From assembly GCA_002633005.1 (NCBI GenBank), contig NMRA01000127.1, forward strand, positions 256,438-318,437: DNA of 62,000 nt, in the 5' to 3' direction. This document shows positions 23,701-35,660 of this stretch, piece after piece. Origin of the DNA: Phoronis australis (lineage: Eukaryota > Phoronida > Phoronidae). Position numbers and translations under genes: made by a program. Below the pieces are notes generated by a model. That model did not search any database, was not told the origin of the DNA, and saw only the letters and a list, made by a program, of their open reading frames with translations. Within the stretch, counting starts at the first letter, position 1. Each line of letters begins with the position of its first letter.

Positions 23701-25720
23701 CTAAAATCCTCGTGTTTAGTACGAAATGGGTGGGAAATATGCTGATCTTGTCTATAAATTATTTCGTAAAGGCTATAGATGTAAAAATAGACAGGTGACC
23801 CAGTCGTGGATTTTATTACCGAGAAAAAAACAACCTATAGGAGTATCAGTTCCGGTGTGACTGGTAAAACCGGAAAACGTTTTTGTAAAGCAACACGTGA
23901 CTGGTCAAATATTATAACTTGTCTGATAAAGATTTTCAGATAAAAAGAATATTTGCGCGAATGTTTGCAAAATCCACATTTTTGCTTATTTCCATTGCAC
24001 CATATTATGAAATGCCCTAGTACTTTAAAAAAGTTTACAAACTGACTACAGACCGAATCTTAGTCAATGGCTTTCTGTGCAACAACTCCGTAGTATTATA
24101 AATGAGCTGAATTTAGCTGGATAAATGTCAATGTGTCATGCGCAGATTTGAAGGCACTAAAGTGGCATTTAACAGTTTTTCCACTTCTTCGAGTTAAAGT
24201 CACATCTGAGTGATAACAGGTTAAACATGCACAGAGACATACATTTCTGTGTTCCCAACGTCCAGACATGGAATCACAAAGTGTATTAGTCAGGAATTCA
24301 AAGTAAATCCCTCTGAGACTAAAAGGAGTCCACGGCTATTTTCATTACGAAATATTTCCAAGACTGCGTGGACGTGAGTTCCACAGACCAAGTGATAGAA
24401 TTTTAATTCTGAGCAATTGTCGTCTGCGTTTGGCTGCCCTTTATGCGAACCCATTGCAACGAGGTCGTTACATATGAATCTAAATGACGCGTTCCGCTGA
24501 AGACTTTGTTACGTAGAGAATGTTTCTCACGACAAATACGAAATCCTTCGAGATATCGCCATGCATTACAAGCGAAGAACGTAACAAAACAAACTTTATT
24601 GGCGAGTGTCTAGCCCCTATGGAACGCGCATGTGATAACATTTCAGTATTTGATCACCTCAGACAAAAAAAAAACAATCTTACAACATTGCTTCGGTGAA
24701 ACCAATGAATCTTGCGTGTTGTGTCTTAATTTCAACCTACAGCAAAAATTTTTACAAGTCGGGGTGGCACACTAAATTGACACGCACAACCTGAAAGATT
24801 CAGCACAACACAGGGCTATCCTGTTGATGCATAGTAGAAAGCTATGGGGGTTCATTTAACCTTTAATTTGTATTAGCATAACGTTTTGTGGGAATACTTA
24901 AATGAAAGAACCTGAATAGAAAAGCCAGAAACAACTTCTGAACTTAAGGATAGCATTCATAGAGAGATTGCTAGCATACCAGCTGGCTAGCTCATGTAAA
25001 AATGTTGCCTTGGCAAACAGATCTATGTACTCCTACACATTGGCTATGCTGAAAGCATGAAGCGTTAAAATGCATCTGTTATTTTTCGAGTTATTTTTCT
25101 TTAATTTGTGTCTCATAAATTTGAGACACCCTGTAAAACCAACCATGTCAATAATCTGACCGCCAGGAAACACAACGAAATTTCTGATTTCGGAAATCTT
25201 TCTCTAAGGACGACTACAGGAGATTCTTGAAACACGAGGAGCGGATCAACCTGTGTTATTACTGAACAAATAAACATCTGGCTCAATTAAGTATCATCCC
25301 TTTATATGTAAGTTTTGTCTATCTCCAAACCTACCGATGATGAAGCATACTAACACGTTTACCTGTGTGTCTTCAATTATTTGAACCATGAGTTACCATA
25401 AAAATCGTGCCAAACGTTGTCAGCAATGTTTGAAAGTAAAGATTCTTTTTTACCTGTTTGACCAAAAGAGAGTACACTGTAACAGACAACAATTGAATGT
25501 TAGCATTTTAACTTTCAAAACACGTTTTAGTGAACGCGCACATGGTTCACACGGTTTTTATGTTGTATTCGTCATGAGATTCAAACATAAACACTACCCA
25601 TGTTTACAGAAACTGGAGACGACAAAAGATGGAGTGTTTTCAAACCACTGGCTTGTTGACATTTTCAAGATTTTCAGTTTGCAAAACACGGAAAGTAACG
25701 GTGAAGTTAATTAAGACTAC
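20800..25720. other. Probable intron of the minus-strand gene; repeats only
   Basis: It contains dispersed-repeat fragments with GCGCATG motifs (about 22690-22860 and 23370-23430) and a TATCGCCATGCATTACAAGC copy at about 24510-24620. A 121-codon minus-strand frame (22698-23063) ends at a GTAAGC donor, but its end overlaps the GCGCATG repeat family and its sequence is not protein-like enough to call. No other gene is supportable. Confidence 0.4.
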
Positions 25721-25858
25721 CTGTTTAGATTTTCCATTATACCGAAGGTCCTCTGCTGACAAAGCATCAAATGGATGGTCAGACACTGTCATTTCTTCGA
25801 GGTTTAGCGCACTGGGGTCCCGCGCGTTCGGTGTCTGAACGCAAGCTGAGTTCGCCAT
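25721..25858 (-). CDS. Candidate first coding exon of the minus-strand zinc-ribbon gene
   Basis: On the minus strand an ATG at 25858 opens 46 codons that end exactly at CAG/GTAGTC (25721), phase 0. The peptide begins MANSACVQTPNARDPSALNL, continues EEMTVSDHPFDALSAEDLRY and ends NGKSKQ. It is acidic and polar, with no signal peptide. The frame is also open upstream of the ATG but has no other ATG. I noted a slight likeness of HPFDALSAED to the N-terminal part of copper amine oxidases, but no other part supports that. If spliced to 18871 the reading frame continues; exons between them may have been missed. Confidence 0.4.
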
Positions 25859-28850
25859 AGTAAAATCTTTGGTCAGTCTCTGCAGGGTGCCAGTTTGTAA
25901 ACTCAATGTCCACTTGTCTCGACAACGGAACTGAATTCAGCAACCCCGTCGGGAAGAGTCCATCATATATGTAACAACACCTAAATGACGTTGAGCGCTG
26001 TGTTGAGAAAAACTACATGTGTTTTCCTAGCCGGTTATTTTCGAATAACAAACATGCCTCCAGCTGGCAAGACCTTTAACATCGACTAGGGGTTCGAAAA
26101 TGCCGTTCAGTGACCACGTAAACACACCGAACGATTGTTTGACCGCAAACAATTCAACTGAGTTGCGGAGGAAATATCTCCTCTTGGGCTCTTACCGCTA
26201 CACGTCTTGACGAATTCGTCCAGGTCTGATGATTGCCTGTGATGGGTTCAGTCTAGATTACGCCACCGATCACTTATAACGCCGAAGCCAAATAATCGTT
26301 CAGTATTACTCCACGGCATAAAGACGAATCCTTTGTGCTGGCTGCAGGCCTTGTGCTATTGACGTCATCGCCAAGGTGTTCTGTAAATCTGATCGGAACG
26401 TCGCGGTGTAGACTAGCGAACAAATAGCGGAACATGGAACAGATTAGAGATGGAGAACAAAATGCGCCGGGTGTGTGTGTATGTGTGTGTATTCTGCACT
26501 AATGTGTTCACGGCTTTACTATTCTTTGCTCTGTTCAGTTCTATTTATAGCTTTCGATACCCGGTCACAACAGTCGACCTTCATATCACATTTCACCCAT
26601 GTGAGCAAGTCGGTATAGTTTGAATAGCGAGTATCTGACTAACTGACGCAACGTAAAATAATTTCGTCCGCTCTGTTTTATTTGTAGCTAAGTAAATTTA
26701 CCTCTAATCCGTTCGGAATTCTTGAGTAAGTGACAGGATAGCCAATATACACAAGTGTAGTTAGAGGATTAAAATCCTGGATGGATTACGCGATGCATAT
26801 GCCGCTTATATATATCGCTTATATCCCACCTGCGCGACCGTGACATGTTTAGCGAGAATATTTCTGAAATAAAAATTCTCTGATGCTCAGGCAACAGTGT
26901 TTCGGCTGACGAGCAACGTACTGCCTACATGTAAACAATAATAAACGCTACTGAAACGAAATTACTGAACTTTCCTCAAGTTTTCCACAACTTTGTTGGC
27001 ATCTCCGTCGTGCTATTACAAAATGAAAGCTTGCTAGCGACAAAACAGTTTTATCTGCCCGGATTCTGCTACGAAAGATTCTAGATAGTGGACTATTAAG
27101 TTAAACTCACTGCAGCGGTTATCCCAGCTGCAATGTTCGACCAACAGTTGAAATGTAAGCTGTTTTTCTCATAACAGACTACCTCGTCGTGTATCAACAA
27201 GTGCGAACTCTCATGTGGGTGCATTAGAGAAATGTCATCCATATGAACATCACTGGTGAGTTCGTGAAATGCGAACTTGGGCTAGTATAATACACAATAA
27301 CACTGTCTCACCATATTGTATCTTCGTTTAGAGGCCCATGCGCCTATATGTGAAACACCTCAGTTAAACAAATATTATTCTAGTAAAACTTGACCAACAG
27401 TCTGGTAGACTTTGACGTGTATTCAAGTTAACACTGTAACTATTAAATCAAAAGTATTTACAATATCGGCCACACGAATAACGCACATTGCCAATATGCA
27501 AGGGACAGGTGCAGTGTTTGATTTAGGGGGGGCAAGGGAGCCAAACTTCTCCTAGATTCCATTTGGCAGTTCGGGGGTGCGAATGTGTGACGGGCACAAT
27601 CCTAGCTAATACTCTGCTCTGCCCTCCCCCCCAACTCAAAATCCTGGATCCGCCCTACCTGAAGTGCCTGCACCTGAAAACGAAGTTAAGGCGCATGTGC
27701 TGCGAAACGCTCGATTGAATCAAATCATGAAACTGTTCTGATTTCGCATGTAAGCGCATGTACGGTAGACCCGTAACCTCTCTAGCTGTGTATAACTCAG
27801 TATTGTCACTTCGAGCGGTTATTGTGTTTATCTGGCGATGTGCATTGGGTTTACTGCACTGGTCTGAAAAACAAACCCAGCTTCATGTGTAATGATGTTT
27901 TCCAATATATGCTGAAGCTGACTTGTAATAATTACATATGTACGAGCAACCATGCCGGGCAACACATGTTTAAGAGCATTGTTAATTTTTTATCGACCCC
28001 TAAACATGGCACGGGGGTTGGCAGGTCACATAAATCTTGCCTTTAACGACCATGACCTAGGGTACGTCGCAGATGTTCCTTGCGAGAAAAGCGTGACCAC
28101 GCAAGAGTTATCCCCATGCATGCATTACAAACGAGATCACGCTAACTTTACTTGCGAGTGTCTTTCGTCTACACAACCGCACCCACGATTTTAGTTTGCG
28201 CGTTAGTTGAAGCGAATACTTCGTATGCATCGGAACAATTTGGGAAAAGGCGACGCGGTATTGCGTCCATAAAAAGATGGCATGAAAGCAGCGTTGGTAT
28301 TGATTTGGATTATATTCATACTCGCGCCTCATAGTAAAGAAAATGCAAAAAGGCATATACATCACGGCGATTTTCGAAATGCAAAGAACGTTTTGTGATA
28401 GCATATGATGATTGTCGAAACAACTAGCGCGCAGGCATAAAACATCTCCTTTGAGCTTTCATTTTGAATCCCCGTTGCCATTAATCCTTATTGCGAAATA
28501 ATTCCAAGATCTGGGTGGGCTAATAGAAAAATAAGGGCGGGAAAGTGATGGTCTTATGGCTCTTGTGATGTAAGGCAGTCTGGTGTTAGTGCAAACGTTT
28601 GCTTTGGTCTAAACTGTTCATCAATCTCTCAGATATCAGAGAAATATACCGGTTAATTGCAAACATGTGGTTTGACAAGATTTGGGTGGTGTGGTACGCG
28701 GAGTTCGGGTAGTCGAGCATTGGTTATTGGTGACAACGTAAGGTAAAAATTATTGGCAGTCCTCTTCTGTGCAAGGTGTAACCTTGTTCCAGCCTATAGA
28801 GCACAGTTTGTTTCGTGCATATCGAAAATACTTCCTGAAAGTATTATCTT
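25859..28850. other. Intergenic stretch; probable promoter region of the minus-strand gene
   Basis: It holds a short TG microsatellite (26470-26492), a copy of repeat family B at about 27515-27660 and GCGCATG repeat fragments (about 27330 and 27690-27770). A family copy with TGCATTACAAACGAG lies near 28110. No exon is supportable. Confidence 0.45.
27515..27660 (+). repeat. Dispersed repeat family B, copy 1
   Basis: This block contains GGTGCGAATGTGTGACGGGC and CAACTCAAAATCCTGGATCC in the same order and spacing as at 45130-45285. A related G-rich opening (GGCGGATTTATAGGGGG) lies at 19167. It is a non-coding interspersed repeat with C/G-rich ends. Confidence 0.8.
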
Positions 28851-28854
28851 CCTT

Positions 28855-29125
28855 ATTTTGAAAGTCACGTGAGTTGGCTTGCCTGATTGGTGTCACTTCA
28901 GCGCGACACAGTGATTGCGAACTGACACCGTCGCCAAGGACAGTGAGATTACTTGCAAATGTTCCGAGCGGACATGTTGAGTCAACATGGAAATTATAAG
29001 TGAAAGAGAATTATTGTGACAAGTGGACCAATCTCGTTGGGAGACCTGCTTCCATTGCTAAGTTACTTGACGTCATTTCTATGACCAACTTCAGCCATAA
29101 TAGATCGAGGCTATCTAACCTCTGC
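28855..29125 (+). repeat. Dispersed repeat family C, copy 1
   Basis: Blocks GAAAGTCACGTGAGTTG, then GATTGGTGTCAC, then AAGTGAAAGAGAATTATTGT and GGACCAATCT occur in the same order at 42308-42590. The two copies are in direct orientation, about 13.45 kb apart, and clearly diverged. Confidence 0.75.
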
Positions 29126-32100
29126 CATGGTACTGGTTTATGCAGGATGCTGGTATTTAAGCTTGGCACGTGCAAGAAATTGCACTTAACCACCTCTACT
29201 GACTGGAAAAATTCGCCTGTAATAATAGTCAACAGTGAATTTCTAAGAAAATACAGTTAACCAAATAACTTCAATTTTCTAGATCGATTCGGCAACATTA
29301 GTTCATTCTACATAACCAACAGATATCAGTAAAATTTAGATTAGCTTTGCTGTATTTTTTTAAGTGCGAGACCGTCTCGTCCACGAGTCGACTCACCAAA
29401 AACTGCCAAATAACATGTTGTAGAAATCGACGACATTTCGTGAGTTCGCTCAAACAATATCTCGGCCAAAAATCGTTTTAAAAGTAAGAAAAGCAGCAGA
29501 AATGAATCGCAGTTATCAAACGCATAATTGATCATTTGACTTTGCTGTTGAGGCCCGACATTACACGATAATGCCACGATTTGTTCGTTTGAAAGTACCC
29601 GCATCTGCTAATGTGTGGAGATAACTCAGACAGCAAATATACGCTTGTGCTGCCTTCCCAAGTACGTGAAGGCTCTAAAACTAAAAGGATTTCTCGCAAG
29701 TTATCTAGCAGACGGACCAGCTGCCTTTCAATGGACGGCTGTCAAAAATTATGCAAGAGTTGCGCAGACCGAATCTCCGTAATTAACTCATCGCGAACCC
29801 AACTTCCGTATCAATTAGCGCTATCACTTCAAGTTAAGAGAACGGGATTTTCATAAATCATAGTCTGACTGTTAGTGACGTCTCAACATACAACATTTCA
29901 TGTTCGACCTGGAGACACGATTTCTTCATTCGTGTTTTCCGTTTTGATACGTTGCTTTCAAGGAAAGGACAAATGTTAAAAATGCGCTTCCTGTTTCATG
30001 TCGAGGCCAATACTTGATTCTCATTGACAACAGCAAAAATTTTGGGCAATGAGAAATTAAACTCTGAATGATTTCAAATTCATTATCTATAAACAATTCG
30101 GAATTCTATGCTTAAGTACTATTCTAGTAAGTTCTTTCGTACATTCGAAAAACTCGAACGATAAAGTAAGGACAACAGCTAAAAGCATCACGTGTTTGTA
30201 GGATGTGCTAATAGAGTTCAGTATGTTCCTGGTTGTAATCAAAAATGTGGAACAATTTGGAAGTTACTGGATGGGGCTAGAGCGTATTTCCCAATGCACA
30301 TAGTGGTATTGATGCCAACCCAGATGCTCACTTTGCGTCGGACGTATACACAAGGCTTTGAAACTAACTGTTGTGCATTCCGATGTTCACAAATGTTGAC
30401 ATGACTGACGAAGTCGTATAAACGAGAAATAATTAAAGATTCATGCTCCGAATTGTAGTTACTATTCACTCATGGACTGTTCATCAACAACATTAAATTT
30501 TGTGTTTTTAAATTTATAAAATTATCACCTTGAATTCTTATAGTGGAAGTTGCAACTCGAAGAGTGGATGCCTATTGTTGCTTTTTATTGATTAAGCAAT
30601 AAAAGTGTTCATCGGCTGTTAACAGTATTTTCAGTGAAGTGGCAATGAATTTTTGCGATCCAAATGTTCGTTGAATTGTCTTGTGGTCTCGGCTAATTAT
30701 CCAGAACACCTCGGTTATTTTCGTAGTCTCAAATTTCCCCTGGGAGATGAACGTTTTCTGCGCATGTGCAAACTCTAGTCATGCGGCCAATCATTCTACA
30801 CTTAGAAAGTCACACGACTTGCCGCCTGACTGAAGTTCACTCATGAGCAGAAATCGTTCACCACTGAGGAAAATTCAAGGCGTACCCTAGACTTCCTTGA
30901 AACTAGGCGGATCCGATCTATTCTGGCTGACTGACTGGTCGTAAAAATGTAACTTTGCAGCGGAAGCTAGTCCTCCCAACCAGGGCACAGATTGGTCCCT
31001 GTATATAATAATTATACTTTACTTTCAATTCCACGTAGGTATCTACCCTGTAGCAGCAATACCTGTATAAGCTCACTCTTTGTCATGAATTACTTACTGC
31101 GTCGGTGCGAGTTCGCAGTCGGCTGCTCCACCTCGTACACAGCCGAACCGCATTTTACCGTGTACCCCACAACTTTTGCATTATACTGCTCACAGGCTAC
31201 TTGGAATATTTAATTATGAAAATAATAGTAAAAGATAACGTACAAACTGGGTTTCATGCATTTTCTTGTTTAATGGCAAAGTAACGACATCTAACAGGTT
31301 GGTCCACTCTAGTGACTTTCCAATCTTTGCAGTTAGTGCTTACACGACTAGCCGACTGCGCACTAGAGGCCGGAACCACGCTGGGCTCATCCGGTGTTCG
31401 GAATGGTGACGACTCGTAACTAGTCGGGCATTTCCGAAGAGAGGAAAAAAGTCGAACTTAGACCCTAGGAAACGCAACTTCTTTACTTAAGGGATTGGTT
31501 TCGGAAGATTTCGCTAAAAATAAAGTAGACCAGCAACAGTATCAATGTTTGACTTATTCAAAATACGTGTATGTATCGCATATTTCAGAGGTTATGTGTT
31601 CAAAATGACATTCAGATTGCATCCATCACGTGTTTACGGGGGAAATTAACTCGTACAACTGGCGCGCACCATTATAACATACCGCAAAAATTCTCATCAA
31701 GTAAATAATACCATTCCACGGAACCTTAACCGATCAACTGCACCCAGGCACTCTTTCTGCATTTTAGTGAAAATGACCGAAGTGCACGACCTAGTTTCAG
31801 TGTGTTGTTTCTCGACGCATTTTGTATGTGTTATTAATTGGGTTATTTGCGCTAAAATTCTATAAAGTAAGAGTGCCTTAGTGTGATTGGAATTCAGGTT
31901 CTGTGGTAATGTTTGTTGTATGTGGTAAGAGTTTTTGCCGTGAATGGTTAAAGTGCCTGTCCTTGGTAAGAATTGGTTTCGACCCCCGTTGTTAAAAAGA
32001 CTAGTGCAACGAGTGGCTACGACAAATTGATTCCAGGAGGCAGATGACGACATAAGGGATGTAGCCTTAAAACTGAAACATGTACCTGACCCTCCCCACT

Positions 32101-33003
32101 GCCGCCACTAGCAAAATAGGGTGTTTTGGAGTGATTTGGTCTACACTGATACAATGTCGATCATGAAAGCCTTCTACTAAATTACGTCCATGTCGAAAAA
32201 ATTATGTCATATTTAATGAGACTCCATTACGTGTAACGTTCAACTTACTTACATGTGTCTGAATTAAAGGAATGAATACTGTCAAAGAGATATAAATAAT
32301 TCTAAGTCCATTGCATTAATTGGCGGCACACGTTCACATAATAGTCACTTAGGGTATCCGTATTAAGTAAACCAATTTTCTCTACTGAATAACGGGCGTC
32401 AAACGGTTTCTCAAAATCCGGTAAGTCCTGTAATTGACTATTGCCCAGGTTCCTTTAAAACAGCAAACACGTCATCGCTTGCGTAAACTACAAGGGGGGA
32501 TTATTACAATAACACGATAATGCAAAGCGCGTGCGGTGTAGCCCAATCGTTTATCGATAACTGTATCCATCACTGCATAGAGTCGGGTTCTATATTATTT
32601 TGTACAATGACATCTATTGAATAACGCCGGTGCCTAGTTCAAGTCTCAATCGTCAAGGGAGATTATTTCCAGACAAAAAACAAGACATGAAATTACAGTT
32701 ATCACTGTTAAATTGTGGACTGCTGCTCTCAAATGGTTACTCAAATTCATGATTTTTTTCAAATTAAATGATTTTTACGAGCGTTTAGGCTAAGCTTTGA
32801 AGTATTTTAATCTTGTACTCTTAGGAGAGTACAGGAAGGATTGCTTAGCGATGCGCGATAAAGGTAGTGTTCCGTAAGTGGTCGTATATTGATCTTAACG
32901 TCGAACACGAAATACGAGTGCAGTTCCATATTTAGAGTCGAGCTCTGTCATCCATCACGTCGTTACACGATTTTATCAATCAACATTTTGACAGAGAGAT
33001 ACA

Positions 33004-33057
33004 GGGAGAGGGTGGGGGTGCAGACGGGTGGGGAGAGGGACGGACAGGGGTACGGGG
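33004..33057 (+). other. G-rich tract able to form a G-quadruplex
   Basis: Eight runs of three to five G occur within 54 bases (starting 33004, 33010, 33014, 33026, 33030, 33037, 33047 and 33054) separated by 1-7 nt. This meets the usual G3+N1-7 rule on the plus strand. No adjacent gene was found, so a function is not implied. Confidence 0.75.
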
Positions 33058-35589
33058 AGAACGCTCACACAGAAACATGACATAGCAGTCAGGTGGATAA
33101 TGTCAGGGGCTTTATTTGGCCGGAAGTTCCCTTAGTGTGATTTCACGGTGAATGGCTTTGTGAACAATCAGACGAAAACCAGACGAACAGTACGCACGAT
33201 AAAAGTCTAACAAACATGAATTATGAACACAGACAGTAAATTCACCTGATATCATTACCCTACATGGGCCAAGCAGACAGATTTCAGATTTCATGATTTA
33301 TCTCCAGATGATCTGTTTGCATGAAAAGCCATTTAGTATAAGTACAGCGGGTGAACGTTTTTGCAAAGTTGTGTTTTAAATGTGCGCATAAGTGACAACG
33401 TGGTCCTACAACTGAAATAACTTAAATTGATGTTTCAAACTCGAAATACAGTAATTCCCTAAAAACAGTTTCAGAGACAAAACAACAGTTGATTTTTCAC
33501 GCAAAACAATCTCGTAACACTAACGAGAACACAGGCTCGTTACGTCATCGGGAGTCACAGGAGCCGGGCAACCGACAATGAGTCGATTAGAAGCAATAAA
33601 ATTTCATGGACGGATTGAAATTGCCATACTAAGAACCGCAACTGTCGGTGGAGATGGTAGTTTAAGAAGCTGAATTTCATTTCATCGTTTTATATACAAC
33701 CGTTTGCTACTAAAGTTTCTGTTTTACTCGTCCTCGCTATTACCGTGGTGGGTGGTTTGTGCCAGTGTGGTAGCCTACTCTACTATATTTTTGTCGGGGC
33801 GACCACATGGGGAAATTAGGCACCCCACCAATTTTGAGAGTGGACTCGAAAAACGAAAAGTCTTCACTGCAGGATGCTTCCACTAAAAAGTCACGTAGCC
33901 TTTTTACAGAAATACCAGGGGTTAATTCATAAATCTGGATTTTTAACAAAACAAGAAGAGATGCCATGTTGTACGGTACTTCACTTACAAGAAAGACTTT
34001 CTAAATATAGGTAATATTGAAACCCCCCTTTGCAGATTTGTGTAGTTGGAAAAGGGTACCCTTTGTAAGGAGATATGTCCCTTTCGTAAGGAATATGCAC
34101 AATGTCGTTGGGAAAGTGATCATGGTCTGAGCGTCACGTCCCGGGTATCTCTTCGGGGGGTGTGGGTCTTGCTGGGCTCCTGTTCCTTGAGTGGTGAGCC
34201 GTGTTTTGTAAGTCAGAAACCGTGTTTGACAGTTCTCTACAAATTTTGTAAATACTTGTTAGGACTTAGTTTAAATTTTTTAAACGCTGCTGACATTTGA
34301 AGGAAGAACACGTGCTCCACGTGATTCTGAGAATAACACTACGTTGGATAATAAGTCTCAAAGTGTTCAATGGCGTGTTGACTCATGTTACGATATGCCT
34401 TATGAACTATTTGTCTGTAATAGAACTTGGTGAATCAAAATCCTAAACAGTTACAATTTCAATACCGTTTTGGTGTCGTTTGGCAGAACCAGGGCGTTGG
34501 TCAGTGACGAGATTACTTATAGAAAAATTGTTGTGAAGAAAACACGACTTCAAATAGAGGGAAGAGAAGATATCGTCTGAAAGTATACTAATGAATATGT
34601 TGGGAATTACATAGTTGCAACAGTTTGACAATTCAGTCGACTCCTCAGAAAATGTTGGTTTTAACAGGCCTTACTCTCCTGTCTATGTACATGGGAAACC
34701 CATCCCAATTGGTTTGTTTACTCCTGCACCAAATAAAATATTCAAGATGGTGGACGAAACCGTGGACTCCGTCGTATATTCGTGTTTGGGCATCTGTGCG
34801 CATGCCTCGATTTGGACATTTGTCATGAGGTAGTCTGGGAATAAGCAAGAAAAGTATGATAAATCGCTTTGTCATTTTATTTAACGCCGTATTATCTCGA
34901 GAGGGTAACAATACACGAATTTATGTAGAATATATCGGTTTATTATGTTCTTGTTGTTGCAGCAGCTGCATGCCACAAAGGCATTTTTCAATGGATGGAG
35001 TACTAGACTCAAAACTGCAATTCTTCCGTCTTAAGCTGTTAAAAACAGAAAATGAATAGAGAGCCACTGCAGCTCATAAAATCGGTATCACAATATTACC
35101 AATCACGACAGGACTCTAATTACATTACCAAAAAGTCATCGAAAGCATTAGCCACTCAAGAAATGGCTTCAAAGTTTATTGGGGTTGGCGAATTCGAAAA
35201 TGGAATAAGTACGCATTATCTGTGACGTGAGTTGCCAGCTCACACGGCAACAATTCAAGCAGTAGCGTGGTGCAGAGGTTTGGTGATGCCGGGGCGATTT
35301 TTATGGGATGCCCCTCTCTCTACTCAAATGCATGGGCTCTAGTACTAAGAAAAGCAAAAAAATGAAGCATAAAATAGAAACTTTATTCAATGTAACTACA
35401 AATCGGTCACAATTTCAAAAAGTTTAATTATCATCCTTCAATGTGGATACCCGTCACCGCGTCGGGCCCCCTCCTGCTCGCTATTGAATTCAAGATAGGA
35501 TGAGCACGGTAATCTTTCATAACCCAAAAGCACTACGGGTAAAAATCAACATTGACAGCTAGACAGCTAAACAGTACCTTTAAGTAGCA

Positions 35590-35660
35590 CTCAACATCAA
35601 CCAAGCGGAATGTCCGAATGTTATTTTCTAACCAATCAAAATGTCCAAATGTTACTTCGT
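35590..35660 (-). repeat. Inverted copy of the TTCCGATTGGTTG dispersed repeat
   Basis: Reverse complement of this block reads TTGATTGGTTAGAAAATAAC followed by ATTCGGACATTCCG, matching 16885-16955 with scattered changes. Confidence 0.6.

Noticed and set aside
25721-25858. HPFDALSAED resembling the N-terminus of copper amine oxidases
   Set aside because: No downstream exon shows amine oxidase features such as the NYDY-type active site, so the likeness is too short.
30270-30360. Plus-strand frame IDANPDAHFASDVYTRL after an AG
   Set aside because: Protein-like composition only; no domain, weak acceptor and no partner exon.
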